Positions 55,507 through 64,000 of a stretch of 64,000 nucleotides of DNA are shown here, one piece after another; the stretch's first letter is position 1; the number at the start of each line of letters is the position of its first letter. The translations under genes and the position numbers were made by a program. The notes under the pieces are model-generated. The model ran no database searches. It was not told the DNA's origin and saw only the letters and a program-made list of their open reading frames with translations. The stretch lies in the NCBI RefSeq assembly GCF_029982035.1, contig NZ_CP104166.1:310001-374000 (forward strand), given 5' to 3'. The stretch comes from Megaera polyxenophila (GTDB taxonomy: Bacteria; Pseudomonadota; Alphaproteobacteria; Rickettsiales; Rickettsiaceae).

Positions 55507-57498
55507 ATGCCAGGTTCAGAGTCAGAACAAAATGTCCCATATATAAAGGGGCAAATATCCTTGCCAGAAGTGACGGTAAAAGCAGTATTGGTAGGTGTAA
55601 TCCTAGCGGCAATATTTACAATGTCTAGTCTTTATATAGGCTTGAAATTTGCTCGCACTGTGGCTGCTTCTATTCCTGCTGCATTATTATCCTTGATGAT
55701 ATTTAAGGCATTCAAAAAAACTAACATACTCGAAAATGTTGTCGTTCAAACTATTGCTTCCGCAGGTGAGGGTGTTGCATCGATGGCGGCGTTTTGCATT
55801 ACGGCAATTTTATTATCGGGTTATTGGCAAGAGTTTAAGTATTTAGATACAATGCTGATATTAGGCCTCGGCGGTATACTTGGAGTTTTTATGTCTATAC
55901 CACTGCGCAATATTATGATTGTTAAGGAAAAAATGCCATATCCGGAAGGGATAGCAGTAGCAGAAGTTCTTATTTCCGGTGAAAGTAAAGGGTATGCAAC
56001 AAAATTGTTGCTTAAAGGCTCTTTCATATCGGCGTTAATTACTTTAGCCCAAACTGGATTTAAGATAGGTTCTGATTTTGTGATGTATGGAATCAAAACA
56101 TTTGGTTCTGTTTTTGGGGTAAGTGTTGTTCTTTCTCCTTTATCGTTAGGAGCAGGTTATATTATAGGGTTGGGTAGTAGCTTGATAATGCTAATTGGAG
56201 CCTTGGTAGCTAATTTTGTAGTTTTACCGTATTTAGGCCTAACATATAGCGGCGAAATCGCTTCTATGGAGCCTGTGCCGTTATTAATAGCCCTGCAGAA
56301 GCAATATCTTAGATATGTAGCCGTAGGGGTGATGATGATAGGGTCTTTGTGGTCATTAGTAGCAATATTTCCGACGATCAAAAAGGCTGTTACGCTAGGT
56401 ATTGTAGGCTCAACTCATATGGCTTCATCAGCGCATCTTAGAACAGATAGAGATATACCTGTTTTTTGGGTTGTTACTGGTATATTTTTGGTATCGATTC
56501 TAATCGGTATGTTTTTTTATTGTACTTTATCCAGTACTAGTTTTAGTTTTGGTTATAAACTTATTGTTTCTAGTCTTGCTACTTTAGCGGTTATTATAAT
56601 TGGCTTTGTTATGTCCTCCGTTGCATCCCAGCTTGTGGGAATTTTAGGGACGACTTCATTACCAGCATCGGGGTTATGCCTAGCGACTATTATATTATTT
56701 GTTTCTGTTATATCACCGGTTTTAGCTACGGAAGGTAGTAGCCATATAATGGATATAACTATTATTGGTATGACTCTAGTTTTTACTTCTGTTGTTGGGT
56801 CTGCGCTAGTCCTGAGTGGAGATAATATGCAGGACTTAAAAACCGGCTATTTAATAGGGGCAACTCCTTGGAAACAACAGCTAGTATTACTTATAGGCGT
56901 TTTAGTAGCAGTTGTTACTACACCGTTTGTCCTCCAAACGATGTTTGAGGCTTATGGAATCGGTGACATGATGCCCCGTCCTGATATGAATCCCGCCAAA
57001 GCTCTTTCTGCTCCGCAAGCTATGCTTATTGCATCCGTAACTAAGGGGCTACTTGTAGGTCAGCTTCCTTGGCCTATGGTCAATTCCGGAATTATTATAG
57101 GTATAATAATAATTATTATTGATTTAATTCTTTCTAAGTCCTTTGCTAATTTAAGATTACCTATCATGACTTTTGCAGCTGGGTTTTATTTGCCTATGGG
57201 TATTTCGGTAGCGTTCTTTTTTGGCGGCTTACTTCGTTATTGTGTGTCTAAAAGTAAAAATTCTAAGAATCTACAGGAAAATGGGTTGATGATAGCCTCG
57301 GGATTTATTGCAGGGGAAGCTATCATGGGAGCGTTACTTAGTATACCTTTTGCTTTGTACAAAGATGCAAATATCCTAGCACTTCCTGTTGGTTTAAGCA
57401 GTTTTACTCAAGACGTAATAGGTATTATTATTTTTGTCATTTCTGCATGGTTATTTTGGAAAATTACCAAATCTGACAAAAATGTGGTATTATCGTAG
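55507..57498 (+). CDS. OPT-family oligopeptide transporter
   Basis: A 663-residue membrane protein with about 15 helices. OPT features include QISLPEVTVKAVLVGVILAA at the start, AGEGVASMAAFCITAI, MPYPEGIAVAEVLISGESKG and PRPDMNPAKALSAPQAML. It probably imports small peptides (or metal chelates in plant relatives) by proton coupling, useful in a host cytosol rich in peptides. It lies 83 bases after typA. Confidence 0.92.
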   Translation: MPGSESEQNVPYIKGQISLPEVTVKAVLVGVILAAIFTMSSLYIGLKFARTVAASIPAALLSLMIFKAFKKTNILENVVVQTIASAGEGVASMAAFCITAILLSGYWQEFKYLDTMLILGLGGILGVFMSIPLRNIMIVKEKMPYPEGIAVAEVLISGESKGYATKLLLKGSFISALITLAQTGFKIGSDFVMYGIKTFGSVFGVSVVLSPLSLGAGYIIGLGSSLIMLIGALVANFVVLPYLGLTYSGEIASMEPVPLLIALQKQYLRYVAVGVMMIGSLWSLVAIFPTIKKAVTLGIVGSTHMASSAHLRTDRDIPVFWVVTGIFLVSILIGMFFYCTLSSTSFSFGYKLIVSSLATLAVIIIGFVMSSVASQLVGILGTTSLPASGLCLATIILFVSVISPVLATEGSSHIMDITIIGMTLVFTSVVGSALVLSGDNMQDLKTGYLIGATPWKQQLVLLIGVLVAVVTTPFVLQTMFEAYGIGDMMPRPDMNPAKALSAPQAMLIASVTKGLLVGQLPWPMVNSGIIIGIIIIIIDLILSKSFANLRLPIMTFAAGFYLPMGISVAFFFGGLLRYCVSKSKNSKNLQENGLMIASGFIAGEAIMGALLSIPFALYKDANILALPVGLSSFTQDVIGIIIFVISAWLFWKITKSDKNVVLS

Positions 57499-57540
57499 GG
57501 AAGGGTATTTCTTTAATCTTTTTTTATAAGTTGTGGTTAT

Positions 57541-58101
57541 ATGTTTATTCAAACTGAGGAAACTCCAAATCCTAACGCCTTGAAATTTCTGCCAGGGCTT
57601 GATATTAGACCTAAAAGTCCGGTGTTTTTTAATAACTTTGATGAAGCTAGAGCTAAAAGCCCTCTCGCTGCCAAATTATATGACATTGGTAATATAGAGG
57701 CGGTTTTTTTGGGAGCAGATTTTATTACTGTCACTAAAACCCCTGAAATTGAATGGAAACTGTTAAAACCAGAAATATTAATGGTTATTATGGATCATTT
57801 AGTTTCAGGTTTGCCTATTTTTAACAATAATGAAAATACATCCACTCAAATTAATACTGATGGGCTTTCAGAAATCGAAAAACAAATTATTGAAATTATA
57901 GAAACCAGAGTTCGTCCTTCTGTAGCTATGGATGGTGGTGATATAATATATAAGGGCTTTAAAGAAGGAATAGTTTATCTTCAATTACACGGTGCGTGTT
58001 CTGGCTGTCCTAGTTCTACTGTTACTCTTAAGAACGGTATTGAGTCGATGCTCCAGCATTACGTCCCAGAAGTCCAAGCTGTAGAGGCGATAGAGGAATA
58101 A
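57541..58101 (+). CDS. NFU-type iron-sulfur cluster scaffold protein
   Basis: A 186-residue Nfu. The N-terminal domain starts FIQTEETPNPNALKFLPG (as in mitochondrial NFU1), and the C-terminal NifU-like domain has the cluster-binding CxxC in LHGACSGCPSSTVTLKNGIE near residues 150-169. It carries 4Fe-4S clusters to target enzymes. It is convergent with lpxB. Confidence 0.93.
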   Translation: MFIQTEETPNPNALKFLPGLDIRPKSPVFFNNFDEARAKSPLAAKLYDIGNIEAVFLGADFITVTKTPEIEWKLLKPEILMVIMDHLVSGLPIFNNNENTSTQINTDGLSEIEKQIIEIIETRVRPSVAMDGGDIIYKGFKEGIVYLQLHGACSGCPSSTVTLKNGIESMLQHYVPEVQAVEAIEE

Positions 58102-58173
58102 ACTTTTAAGAATAAAACTCGTAAGGCATTCCAAGGTTCACACTTAGTAAAAATATTCAAGTGATTTAGGAGT

Positions 58174-59325
58174 TTAATTTTCCAAGCCCATTGAAAAAAT
58201 AATTTCTGCTGCTTTGGTAGAAGGAGACTGCTTGTTATCAAGGCCAATAATTTTTAGGATTTTTTTAGTATCTACTGTTTGTGAATTTGCTTTGTTCGGA
58301 TCAGATATTAGGGCATTCAAGGCGTTCGCAATATTTGTAGCTGTAAAATCTGATTGTATAAATTCTGGAATTACTTCCTTATTGGAAATGATATTTATAA
58401 TGTTAACATACTTAATTTTTATACAAGCTTTGATAACTAGATAAGTTAAATAATTTAATTTATAGCCAACTACCATGGGTGTACCAGATGCAGCAATTTC
58501 AATGGTATTAGTACCGGATTTAGCCAGAGCTAAATCGCTTACTGCAAAACTCTTAAGTTTTTCCGTGCTAAATATAAAATCAAATTTTGCACCTACCAAA
58601 TATTTGTTAATAAGATTTACATGTAATTCATTAGGTTGGATAAATATTGCAGTTAATCTAGTTGTTGAAGATAAAATATCTAATGCTTCTCTAATTATCG
58701 GTATATGCCTTGATATTTCAGATTTTCTACTACCAGGAGTAATTGCTATTATTTTTTGGTTATCGGGAATGTTAAAATCGTGTCTTAAATCCTTAGATTT
58801 ATCATAAAAATCTTGTTCTAGAGCGGGATAACCGATAAATTCAGAGCTTAACCCATATTCGGTAAAATAAGGTGGTTCAAAGGGAAGTAATGTTAGTAGT
58901 TTATCGTAAACTTTAGAATATTTTTTTGCCCTTCCTTCTTTATATGCCCAAACAGATGGGGCAACAACATGTACTAATTTTATTTCCGGTGCAAGCTTTC
59001 TAACTTTAGCAGCTACTCTGAAAGTAAAACCGGGAGAATCAATTGTTACCAGGATTTTAGTGCCGCTATTTACGATATCATTTACAGTCTCGTTAATGAG
59101 TTTGTTGATGTGGAAAATATGTGGTAATACCTCAAAAAAACCCATTAAATTTATCTGTTCAAAGTCAAAAAGCGATTTAATTCCGGCTAATTTCATTTGC
59201 GGTCCGCCAATGCCGTAAAAAGAAATATTTTTACCCCTATCAGAATTAATTTTTTTGATCGATTTAATTATTTGGGCACCAATAAAATCGCCAGAATTTT
59301 CTCCAGCTATAAAATAAAATTTCAT
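58174..59325 (-). CDS. lpxB: Lipid-A-disaccharide synthase
   Basis: A 383-residue GT19 glycosyltransferase that joins lipid X and UDP-diacylglucosamine. Visible signatures are GENSGDFIGAQII at the start, FYGIGGPQMKLAGIKSLFDF, HVVAPSVWAYKEGRAKKYSK and TPGSRKSEISRHIPII, followed by LAKSGTNTIEIAASGTPMVV. It shows that the organism makes lipid A. It lies six bases after the phosphoethanolamine transferase gene on the same strand. Confidence 0.95.
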   Translation of the reverse strand: MKFYFIAGENSGDFIGAQIIKSIKKINSDRGKNISFYGIGGPQMKLAGIKSLFDFEQINLMGFFEVLPHIFHINKLINETVNDIVNSGTKILVTIDSPGFTFRVAAKVRKLAPEIKLVHVVAPSVWAYKEGRAKKYSKVYDKLLTLLPFEPPYFTEYGLSSEFIGYPALEQDFYDKSKDLRHDFNIPDNQKIIAITPGSRKSEISRHIPIIREALDILSSTTRLTAIFIQPNELHVNLINKYLVGAKFDFIFSTEKLKSFAVSDLALAKSGTNTIEIAASGTPMVVGYKLNYLTYLVIKACIKIKYVNIINIISNKEVIPEFIQSDFTATNIANALNALISDPNKANSQTVDTKKILKIIGLDNKQSPSTKAAEIIFSMGLEN

Positions 59326-59331
59326 ATATTA

Positions 59332-60900
59332 TCAGTTTTTATCTTTTTTAGAATTACATAAACTGTAATTTAGATCCAGTATTTCCGATTCTATACCAAG
59401 GCAATGTAAAACACTATGGAATATGTAGTCATGCGAAATTATTTGCCCCTTATGGCTATCTACTGCATTTACCAATTCGGGGTAGTTTTTTTTGAAACTG
59501 TCAGAAAACCATACCATAAAAGGTATTTCTTTTTGCTCCGGGGCAAACTCAGAACCATGACCTAATCTTCCGTTTTCTCCAAGTGATTCCCCATGATCGG
59601 AAGCAAAAATTAAAAAGGCATTTTTGTTTTTTAATAGATCGATTAAATTAGCTAAAAAAAAATCAGTGTACAGAATTGAATTGTCGTAACTATTGATTAA
59701 TTCTTCTTTAGTACAACTTGCTTGGTCTATTTTAGCATTTTTTTTTTGCGTTGGATTAAATTTAGTAAATTCTTCAGGGTATCTTGAAGCATAATTCCAG
59801 TGACTGCCGGAGAGTTGAACGGTAATAAATTGCCTGCCTTGTTTTTCGAGAAGTTTTTCAATATATGGTAGCATCAAACCGTCATGTGAATTCATACTGT
59901 ACAGTAATGATCCACCAGGAATTATAGAAAATTTTACCTCGTCGTATAAAGTGCTGGTGCTTTCATAGTACCCACTTATAGATTGGGTGCTTATCCAAGT
60001 AGTGTCGTAGCCAAGAGCTGTTAAAACTGAAAGAAAGCCTGTTTCTGATTTTACTTTATCGATATTTTGCTCATTATGCCTGGAGAATAGGCATGCTATG
60101 GAAAGATGAGTCGTGTTATCACACGAGCGTCCTTCAAAGGAATATAAATTATTTATTTTTTTTAGGTTTGGGGTAGTGTCTCTTTCATACCCATTAATAC
60201 CAAAATTGCTATACCTTGCAGATTCTCCTATTACCAAAACCCCAACTATATCTTCTTTATTATTTATAATTTGAAAGCTGAATTCCTTGCTAATGTCCTG
60301 ACGTACATGATCTTTATTGCCAAAAAAGTAAACATAACTATTGTGAAGGTATTGTAGGGGAAAATAGCTTTTTAAAATTTTAAACTGAGGAGAAATAATA
60401 TTATTAATCGCTACAAATAAACATAATGCTGTTAACATTCTTGAAAAAAAAGATTTAGTAGTTTGTGGGTTAAAATGCTTTATTCCAAATATACAAATTG
60501 ATAAACTGAATATTATCCATATAATGACTCTGGTGCTAATTAACTCCGATATTTCAGAGATTTCGGTGCCATAAATAGCGGGCATCATTTTTTCTGTCGG
60601 TGCTACTCCAAGATAAAATAGGTAGTAACTAGCGATTGCTCCGGTAAAAAAGAGAAAAATTGATCCTATAATGAATATTAGGCGGTGGATTGCTAGCCCA
60701 AAAAAGAAAATAAAAGTTGCAATATAAGTGTAAATAAATTGCTTCAATAATTCAAATACGGCGCTAACAAATGACACTTGATAGTATTCGTATTTGTACA
60801 ATACAACACTTGTATTAAACATTAAACAGTATATAAGTGCAAAGGTAAGGGCTGTGCTAACCAAAGATACGTCTAGTTGTTTTTGAATGGATTTAATCAT
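59332..60900 (-). CDS. Phosphoethanolamine transferase (EptA-like)
   Basis: A 522-residue membrane-anchored sulfatase-fold enzyme. Five hydrophobic helices fill the first 170 residues. The catalytic domain has VLVIGESARYSNFGINGYER with the metal-binding Glu, CDNTTHLSIACLFSR containing the nucleophile Thr, and LIFASDHGESLGENGRLGHG with the late Asp-His metal ligands. Such enzymes add phosphoethanolamine to lipid A or core sugars and reduce binding of cationic peptides. Its coupling to lpxB supports a lipid A substrate. Confidence 0.9.
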   Translation of the reverse strand: MIKSIQKQLDVSLVSTALTFALIYCLMFNTSVVLYKYEYYQVSFVSAVFELLKQFIYTYIATFIFFFGLAIHRLIFIIGSIFLFFTGAIASYYLFYLGVAPTEKMMPAIYGTEISEISELISTRVIIWIIFSLSICIFGIKHFNPQTTKSFFSRMLTALCLFVAINNIISPQFKILKSYFPLQYLHNSYVYFFGNKDHVRQDISKEFSFQIINNKEDIVGVLVIGESARYSNFGINGYERDTTPNLKKINNLYSFEGRSCDNTTHLSIACLFSRHNEQNIDKVKSETGFLSVLTALGYDTTWISTQSISGYYESTSTLYDEVKFSIIPGGSLLYSMNSHDGLMLPYIEKLLEKQGRQFITVQLSGSHWNYASRYPEEFTKFNPTQKKNAKIDQASCTKEELINSYDNSILYTDFFLANLIDLLKNKNAFLIFASDHGESLGENGRLGHGSEFAPEQKEIPFMVWFSDSFKKNYPELVNAVDSHKGQIISHDYIFHSVLHCLGIESEILDLNYSLCNSKKDKN

Positions 60901-60939
60901 ATTAACGTTTTTAAGCTATTTTTTATAAGGTTTACTACC

Positions 60940-61404
60940 ATGATCATAAACTCTCTGCAAGAGTTTTATAGTTTTTTTGAAATAAGCAAACCTTTACTGG
61001 CGATTGATTATGGTAATAAAAAAATAGGCCTTGCTATTTCTAGTCCCGATCATAGAATAGCTATGCCTCATTCAATAATAGCAGTAAATAACGATAGGGA
61101 AAAGCTAGATCGTATTATTGATTTTAGTGTAAAATACAATATATGTGCAATCGTTGTGGGATTACCGGTAAATATGGATGGTACTAGTAGTAGTCAGGCG
61201 AAAATAGTTAATAACTTTGTTAATAAATTGATTAAGAAAACTAATTTACCGGTATATTTACTAGATGAGCGTCTAACTTCCAGGGCCGCAGATAGTATGT
61301 TAAAAAATATGGGTCTTAACAGAAGACAAAGAAATGAAAGAGATGATATGGTTGCTGCTAGTATGATTTTAGAAACAGCCCTGGAATCAGTAAAAAAATT
61401 GTGA
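60940..61404 (+). CDS. ruvX: RuvX/YqgF-family nuclease (putative Holliday junction resolvase)
   Basis: A 154-residue protein when started at the ATG at 60940, which has ATAAGG in front. An earlier in-frame ATG at 60877 lies inside the divergent gene and adds a sequence with no family match. The RNase H-like fold shows PLLAIDYGNKKIGLAIS, IVVGLPVNMDGTSSSQ and LLDERLTSRAADSML. The family acts in 16S rRNA 5'-end processing or recombination. Confidence 0.9.
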   Translation: MIINSLQEFYSFFEISKPLLAIDYGNKKIGLAISSPDHRIAMPHSIIAVNNDREKLDRIIDFSVKYNICAIVVGLPVNMDGTSSSQAKIVNNFVNKLIKKTNLPVYLLDERLTSRAADSMLKNMGLNRRQRNERDDMVAASMILETALESVKKL

Positions 61405-61462
61405 TTTAGCTTGAAAACAAGAATATTGTTATATATTTTACATACGTTTTATATTTCTTTTC

Positions 61463-61491
61463 TTGACAGTAAGGAGATAACTATGTATCTT
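61463..61491 (+). promoter_or_regulatory. Promoter of rpmB-rpmE
   Basis: A perfect TTGACA (61463-61468), a 17-base spacer and TATCTT (61486-61491), about 50 bases before the rpmB start. Confidence 0.75.
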
Positions 61492-61542
61492 TTTCCGGAG
61501 AATTAAGTTTTATATTTTATCAAATAAGAATAGGGATTAAAC

Positions 61543-61836
61543 ATGTCTCGTAGGTGCGAATTAACAGGTGTTGGAGTACAATTCGGTAATAATGTATCTC
61601 ACTCGCAAAGAAAAACTAGAAGGCGTTTTGAGCCTAACATTAAAATTGTTAAGTGCCGCAGTGAATTAACGGGTCAAGAATATAAACTGAAAGTAGTTGC
61701 AAGATGCTTGCGTAGTATTGAAAAAGCAGGAGGTTTTGATACCTATATGCTAAGCGCAAAAGTTTGTAAAATGTCTGATAACGCCAAATCTATTAGAAAG
61801 GAAATTAAAAAAGTAAAAGATAAGGTAGAAGTATGA
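61543..61836 (+). CDS. rpmB: 50S ribosomal protein L28
   Basis: A 97-residue alphaproteobacterial-type L28: SRRCELTGVGVQFGNNVSHS, then the basic QRKTRRRFEPNI segment and the C-terminal LRSIEKAGGFDTYMLSAK. It overlaps rpmE by four bases (ATGA), so the two are coupled. Confidence 0.97.
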   Translation: MSRRCELTGVGVQFGNNVSHSQRKTRRRFEPNIKIVKCRSELTGQEYKLKVVARCLRSIEKAGGFDTYMLSAKVCKMSDNAKSIRKEIKKVKDKVEV

Positions 61837-62063
61837 AAAAAGACACTCATCCAAAGTATCAGGCCTTAAAAATCAAAATCGGTAAAGATGAGTTTTTGAC
61901 TTCTTCTACTCTAACAAGCGGTGAAATTCTAATGGACGTAGATTTTCGTAAACACCCAGCTTGGAATAAGTCGACTCTTAATGTGGTAAATCAGTCTAAT
62001 AAAAATGTCAGCGATTTTAACAAAAAATTCGCAGGCTTATCTTTTGGCGTAAAAAAGAATTAA
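61833..62063 (+). CDS. rpmE: 50S ribosomal protein L31
   Basis: A 76-residue L31 starting MKKDTHPKYQALKIKIGKDE, with DVDFRKHPAWN as the family hallmark. It lacks the CxxC zinc pair, so it is a zinc-independent form. A terminator follows 18 bases later. Confidence 0.95.
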   Translation: MKKDTHPKYQALKIKIGKDEFLTSSTLTSGEILMDVDFRKHPAWNKSTLNVVNQSNKNVSDFNKKFAGLSFGVKKN

Positions 62064-62081
62064 TTATCATTATGTTCTTTA

Positions 62082-62116
62082 GCTTTGGCTTTTTAGGCCA
62101 AAGCCCAGAGTTTTTT
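62082..62116 (+). terminator. Rho-independent terminator of rpmB-rpmE
   Basis: GCTTTGGC and GCCAAAGC form an eight-base stem with a TTTTTAG loop, followed after CCAGAG by TTTTTT. The rest of the gap to 62495 is AT-rich; the only other structure is a small inverted repeat (AAAGAAATCG/CGATTTTCTTT) at about 62322-62345. Confidence 0.8.
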
Positions 62117-62495
62117 GTTAGGTAAGGACTCTGATATCAACAAAACTGTCAATTGTTATAAATTTCTACTAATTTAAATTATTTAAAAGTTATTTTAGGG
62201 TATAACCTATTAGCCCTTTTTTCTATCGTTAAAGAGTACGTCGCTTGAGTTTTAAAGTGTATATTATAGCCTTAATTGATTTAAATAGAGGATCTATAGG
62301 ACGCTTTATAGATAGAGAAACAAAGAAATCGTCTTCGATTTTCTTTACTTTAATTATTCATCGAGTTTAAATTTTCCAGATTTTAATATTTATAGGTATC
62401 TTTATTTCTCTAAATCCTATTGATGAAAGTTAAAATTTGGATTACGATCCAAAATTATTCATAAGGTATAACACTATTTAATAAAAAGGGATGGA

Positions 62496-62870
62496 ATGTT
62501 AAAAAAAGTAGCCTTTACTATGTATCCAGTTAATGATCTGGAAAGAGCAAGAAATTTTTACGAACAAATATTAAATTTAAAAGCTACTGCAATTTATCCT
62601 CAAAAAGTAGGTGGATCATGAATTGAATATGACTTACCACAAGGGGGCTGTTTTGCGATAACAGATATGTTAGAAAATATTACCCCATCTTCTTCATCAG
62701 GAGGTTCAATTGCTTTTGAAGTAGATGATCTTGACAGACTAGTTAGTGAACTCAAAGAAAAAAATATAGAGTTTAAATTAGATAATATAGTAACCCCTGT
62801 ATGCAAAATGGCTGTTATCTTAGATTCAGAAGGTAACGCTTTAACGCTCCACCAATTAACAAAGAGCTGA
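62496..62870 (+). pseudogene. VOC (glyoxalase-fold) protein gene with an internal TGA
   Basis: A 124-codon frame starts MLKKVAFTMYPVNDLERARN, a typical VOC opening with FYEQILNLKA. It reads QKVGGS, TGA (62619-62621), then IEYDLPQGGCFAIT, SGGSIAFEVDDLDRLVSELK and ILDSEGNALTLHQL. In relatives a tryptophan commonly stands before (I/V)EYDL, so TGG to TGA is the likely change, and the rest of the frame is clean. The second half could start at the ATG at 62667. Either a young pseudogene or a read-through candidate. Confidence 0.75.
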
Positions 62871-62888
62871 TAAAATTTAACTCACTTA

Positions 62889-63368
62889 CTACTTACGATT
62901 TTTGTTTTTATTGAATAAATAATCGTATATGAACATAGCAGCTCCTATAGTAATAAAGCTGTCAGCAAAGTTGAACGCCGGAAAACTAAATTCTTGATAA
63001 TTGAAATAAATAAAATCAAAAACAGCGCCCCGAATTATTCGGTCAATCAAGTTGCCGAGGGCGCCGCCAATAATAAAACCTAATCCGTAAAGAGATAATT
63101 TTGATTCAGATTTAAGTAATAAATTGATTAGATATATTACAATAAAACTATTTAAGATAAGTAATGCGTAGTTACTATATTGGTAATATTGTTTAAAAAG
63201 CCCAAAACTGATACCATAATTCCAGGCGTATACCAGATCTAGAAATGGTAGAACTTCAAGAATAAATCGTGGCTGTGTTTTTAGGTAAGAAATTAGATAA
63301 GTTTTGCTTATCTGGTCCAGCGTAATTAATATTAACACGGTTAATGAATAGCTTATAAATTTTTTCAT
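62889..63368 (-). CDS. lspA: Prolipoprotein signal peptidase (signal peptidase II)
   Basis: A 159-residue, four-helix aspartyl protease that cleaves lipoprotein signal peptides. It has the first catalytic Asp in GGALGNLIDRIIRGAVFDF and the second in AFNFADSFITIG, with DQISKTYL near the N-terminus. It acts before Lnt on the same substrates. Confidence 0.95.
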   Translation of the reverse strand: MKKFISYSLTVLILITLDQISKTYLISYLKTQPRFILEVLPFLDLVYAWNYGISFGLFKQYYQYSNYALLILNSFIVIYLINLLLKSESKLSLYGLGFIIGGALGNLIDRIIRGAVFDFIYFNYQEFSFPAFNFADSFITIGAAMFIYDYLFNKNKNRK

Positions 63369-63390
63369 TTTTAGTGTTATATTTTAGCGG

Positions 63391-64000
63391 CTAAAATAAT
63401 CTAACTTCTTTTATATCATTGGCAGCAATTTCAGTACCACCATCAAGTTTCGATTCCAGGCGTGATAATTGGTTTTTAAATTTATTAAATTTAGCAAGTT
63501 CCATACCTGTTAACTGTATGCTAGGAGTAGATTTGAAATTTGCTGGATTGATTTGCTTACCATTTTCTCTTACTTCATAATGCAAGTGAGCGCCAGTAAC
63601 ATTACCACTAGTTCCTACAAAAGCAATCGTATCCCCTTGTTTAACTCTTGAACCTTTTTTTAAGCCCGTTGCAAATCTTGAAGTATGAGCATACGCGGTA
63701 GAGAGTTTATTATTATGCTTCAGCACTACTATTCTGCCATACCCAGAGATCCATCCTATGAACTCTACCGTGCCATTACCGGCAGCATATATTGGGGTCC
63801 CTACAGGAGCTGCGAAATCTACGCCCTTATGCATAGCTCCATAACCATGCACAGGATGAGAATGTCTATAACCGAATTTTGATGATATTCGCACTACTTT
63901 TATTGGTGTTTTAAGCAATGTACCTTTTGTGCTTTCTCCTTTTTCAGAAAAAAATTCATAATTTTCTTTTTGACCAGTTGGAGAATATTTATAGATTCTA
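63391..64000 (-). CDS. M23-family metallopeptidase, C-terminal part, runs off the window edge
   Basis: The frame is open from the stop at 63391 to base 64000 (about 203 codons), so the true start lies outside. The LytM/M23 zinc peptidase domain shows SSKFGYRHSHPVHGYGAMHK with the first His and GVDFAAPVGTPI with the Asp, then TSRFATGLKKGSRVKQGDTI and TSGNVTGAHLHYEVRENG with the HxH motif. It probably cuts peptidoglycan cross-links or regulates amidases in the periplasm. A TTG at 63918 that gives a 175-residue frame is not the natural start, because coding-like sequence continues upstream of it. Confidence 0.9.
   Translation of the reverse strand, partial: RIYKYSPTGQKENYEFFSEKGESTKGTLLKTPIKVVRISSKFGYRHSHPVHGYGAMHKGVDFAAPVGTPIYAAGNGTVEFIGWISGYGRIVVLKHNNKLSTAYAHTSRFATGLKKGSRVKQGDTIAFVGTSGNVTGAHLHYEVRENGKQINPANFKSTPSIQLTGMELAKFNKFKNQLSRLESKLDGGTEIAANDIKEVRLF

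Overview
The window is AT-rich and looks like the chromosome of a member of the Rickettsiaceae (obligate intracellular alphaproteobacteria). The evidence is an ATP/ADP translocase (tlc, 48231-49730), proteins of rickettsial type (TruB, RpsO, L28/L31, PrmA, a DUF2608 protein, a CbrA-like transporter/kinase fusion), long non-coding gaps and many decaying genes. Genus cannot be settled from the sequence alone. TGA is a normal stop codon here.

Layout. 1-3060: pnp (5' part), rpsO and truB on the minus strand, then an outer-membrane protein gene cut by an insertion sequence. 3061-5987: a nested IS cluster with a tandemly repeated 381-bp unit. 6001-7700: folate genes folKP and folB. 8010-14206: an IS-rich accessory zone holding a truncated unknown helical protein, the first 32 codons of a ProP-like transporter, a frameshifted IS91-type transposase, a WGR-domain protein and a headless serine recombinase. 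14470-14848: RNase P RNA with a textbook promoter, then a GST-like protein and a second IS5-type transposase. 17224-24221: cytochrome oxidase genes (coxB, coxA, ctaB) with a Vat-like acetyltransferase lodged between coxB and coxA, and uvrA. 24471-36251: ssb, a lipoprotein hydrolase, a 934-residue symporter/histidine kinase, a fossil Phd/VapC toxin-antitoxin pair, maeB, an AEC transporter, a tiny CoxF-like membrane protein, an AsmA-like protein and rimM. 37079-38415: a wrecked tryptophanase-type lyase. 38427-49730: rmuC, fabI, lnt, an XRE regulator, tRNA-Leu, small exported proteins, prmA and tlc. 49912-51336: another IS copy abutting the 3' end of a CofE-like ligase gene. 51488-64000: tRNA-Gly, a desaturase, typA, an OPT transporter, nfu, lpxB, a phosphoethanolamine transferase, ruvX, rpmB-rpmE, a glyoxalase-fold gene with a stop at an expected Trp, lspA and an M23 peptidase.

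The main biological signal is genome erosion and rearrangement driven by one IS5-family element of 1158 bp. Four full-length copies, one copy with a single-base deletion and several fragments are present. Four of the outer flanks carry cut-off genes whose other halves are absent across the element, and I see no matching target duplications. This fits recombination between IS copies. The transposase is split into two reading frames joined at an A6G4 run, which suggests programmed -1 frameshifting. Each complete copy also carries an unexplained 46-codon open frame with a CxxC motif.

I found no clear novel defence or metabolic system. The items most worth a second look are the IS cluster and its small extra reading frame, the acetyltransferase inside the cox cluster, the symporter-kinase fusion, the fossil toxin-antitoxin locus, the tryptophanase-type pseudogene and the WGR/recombinase pair.
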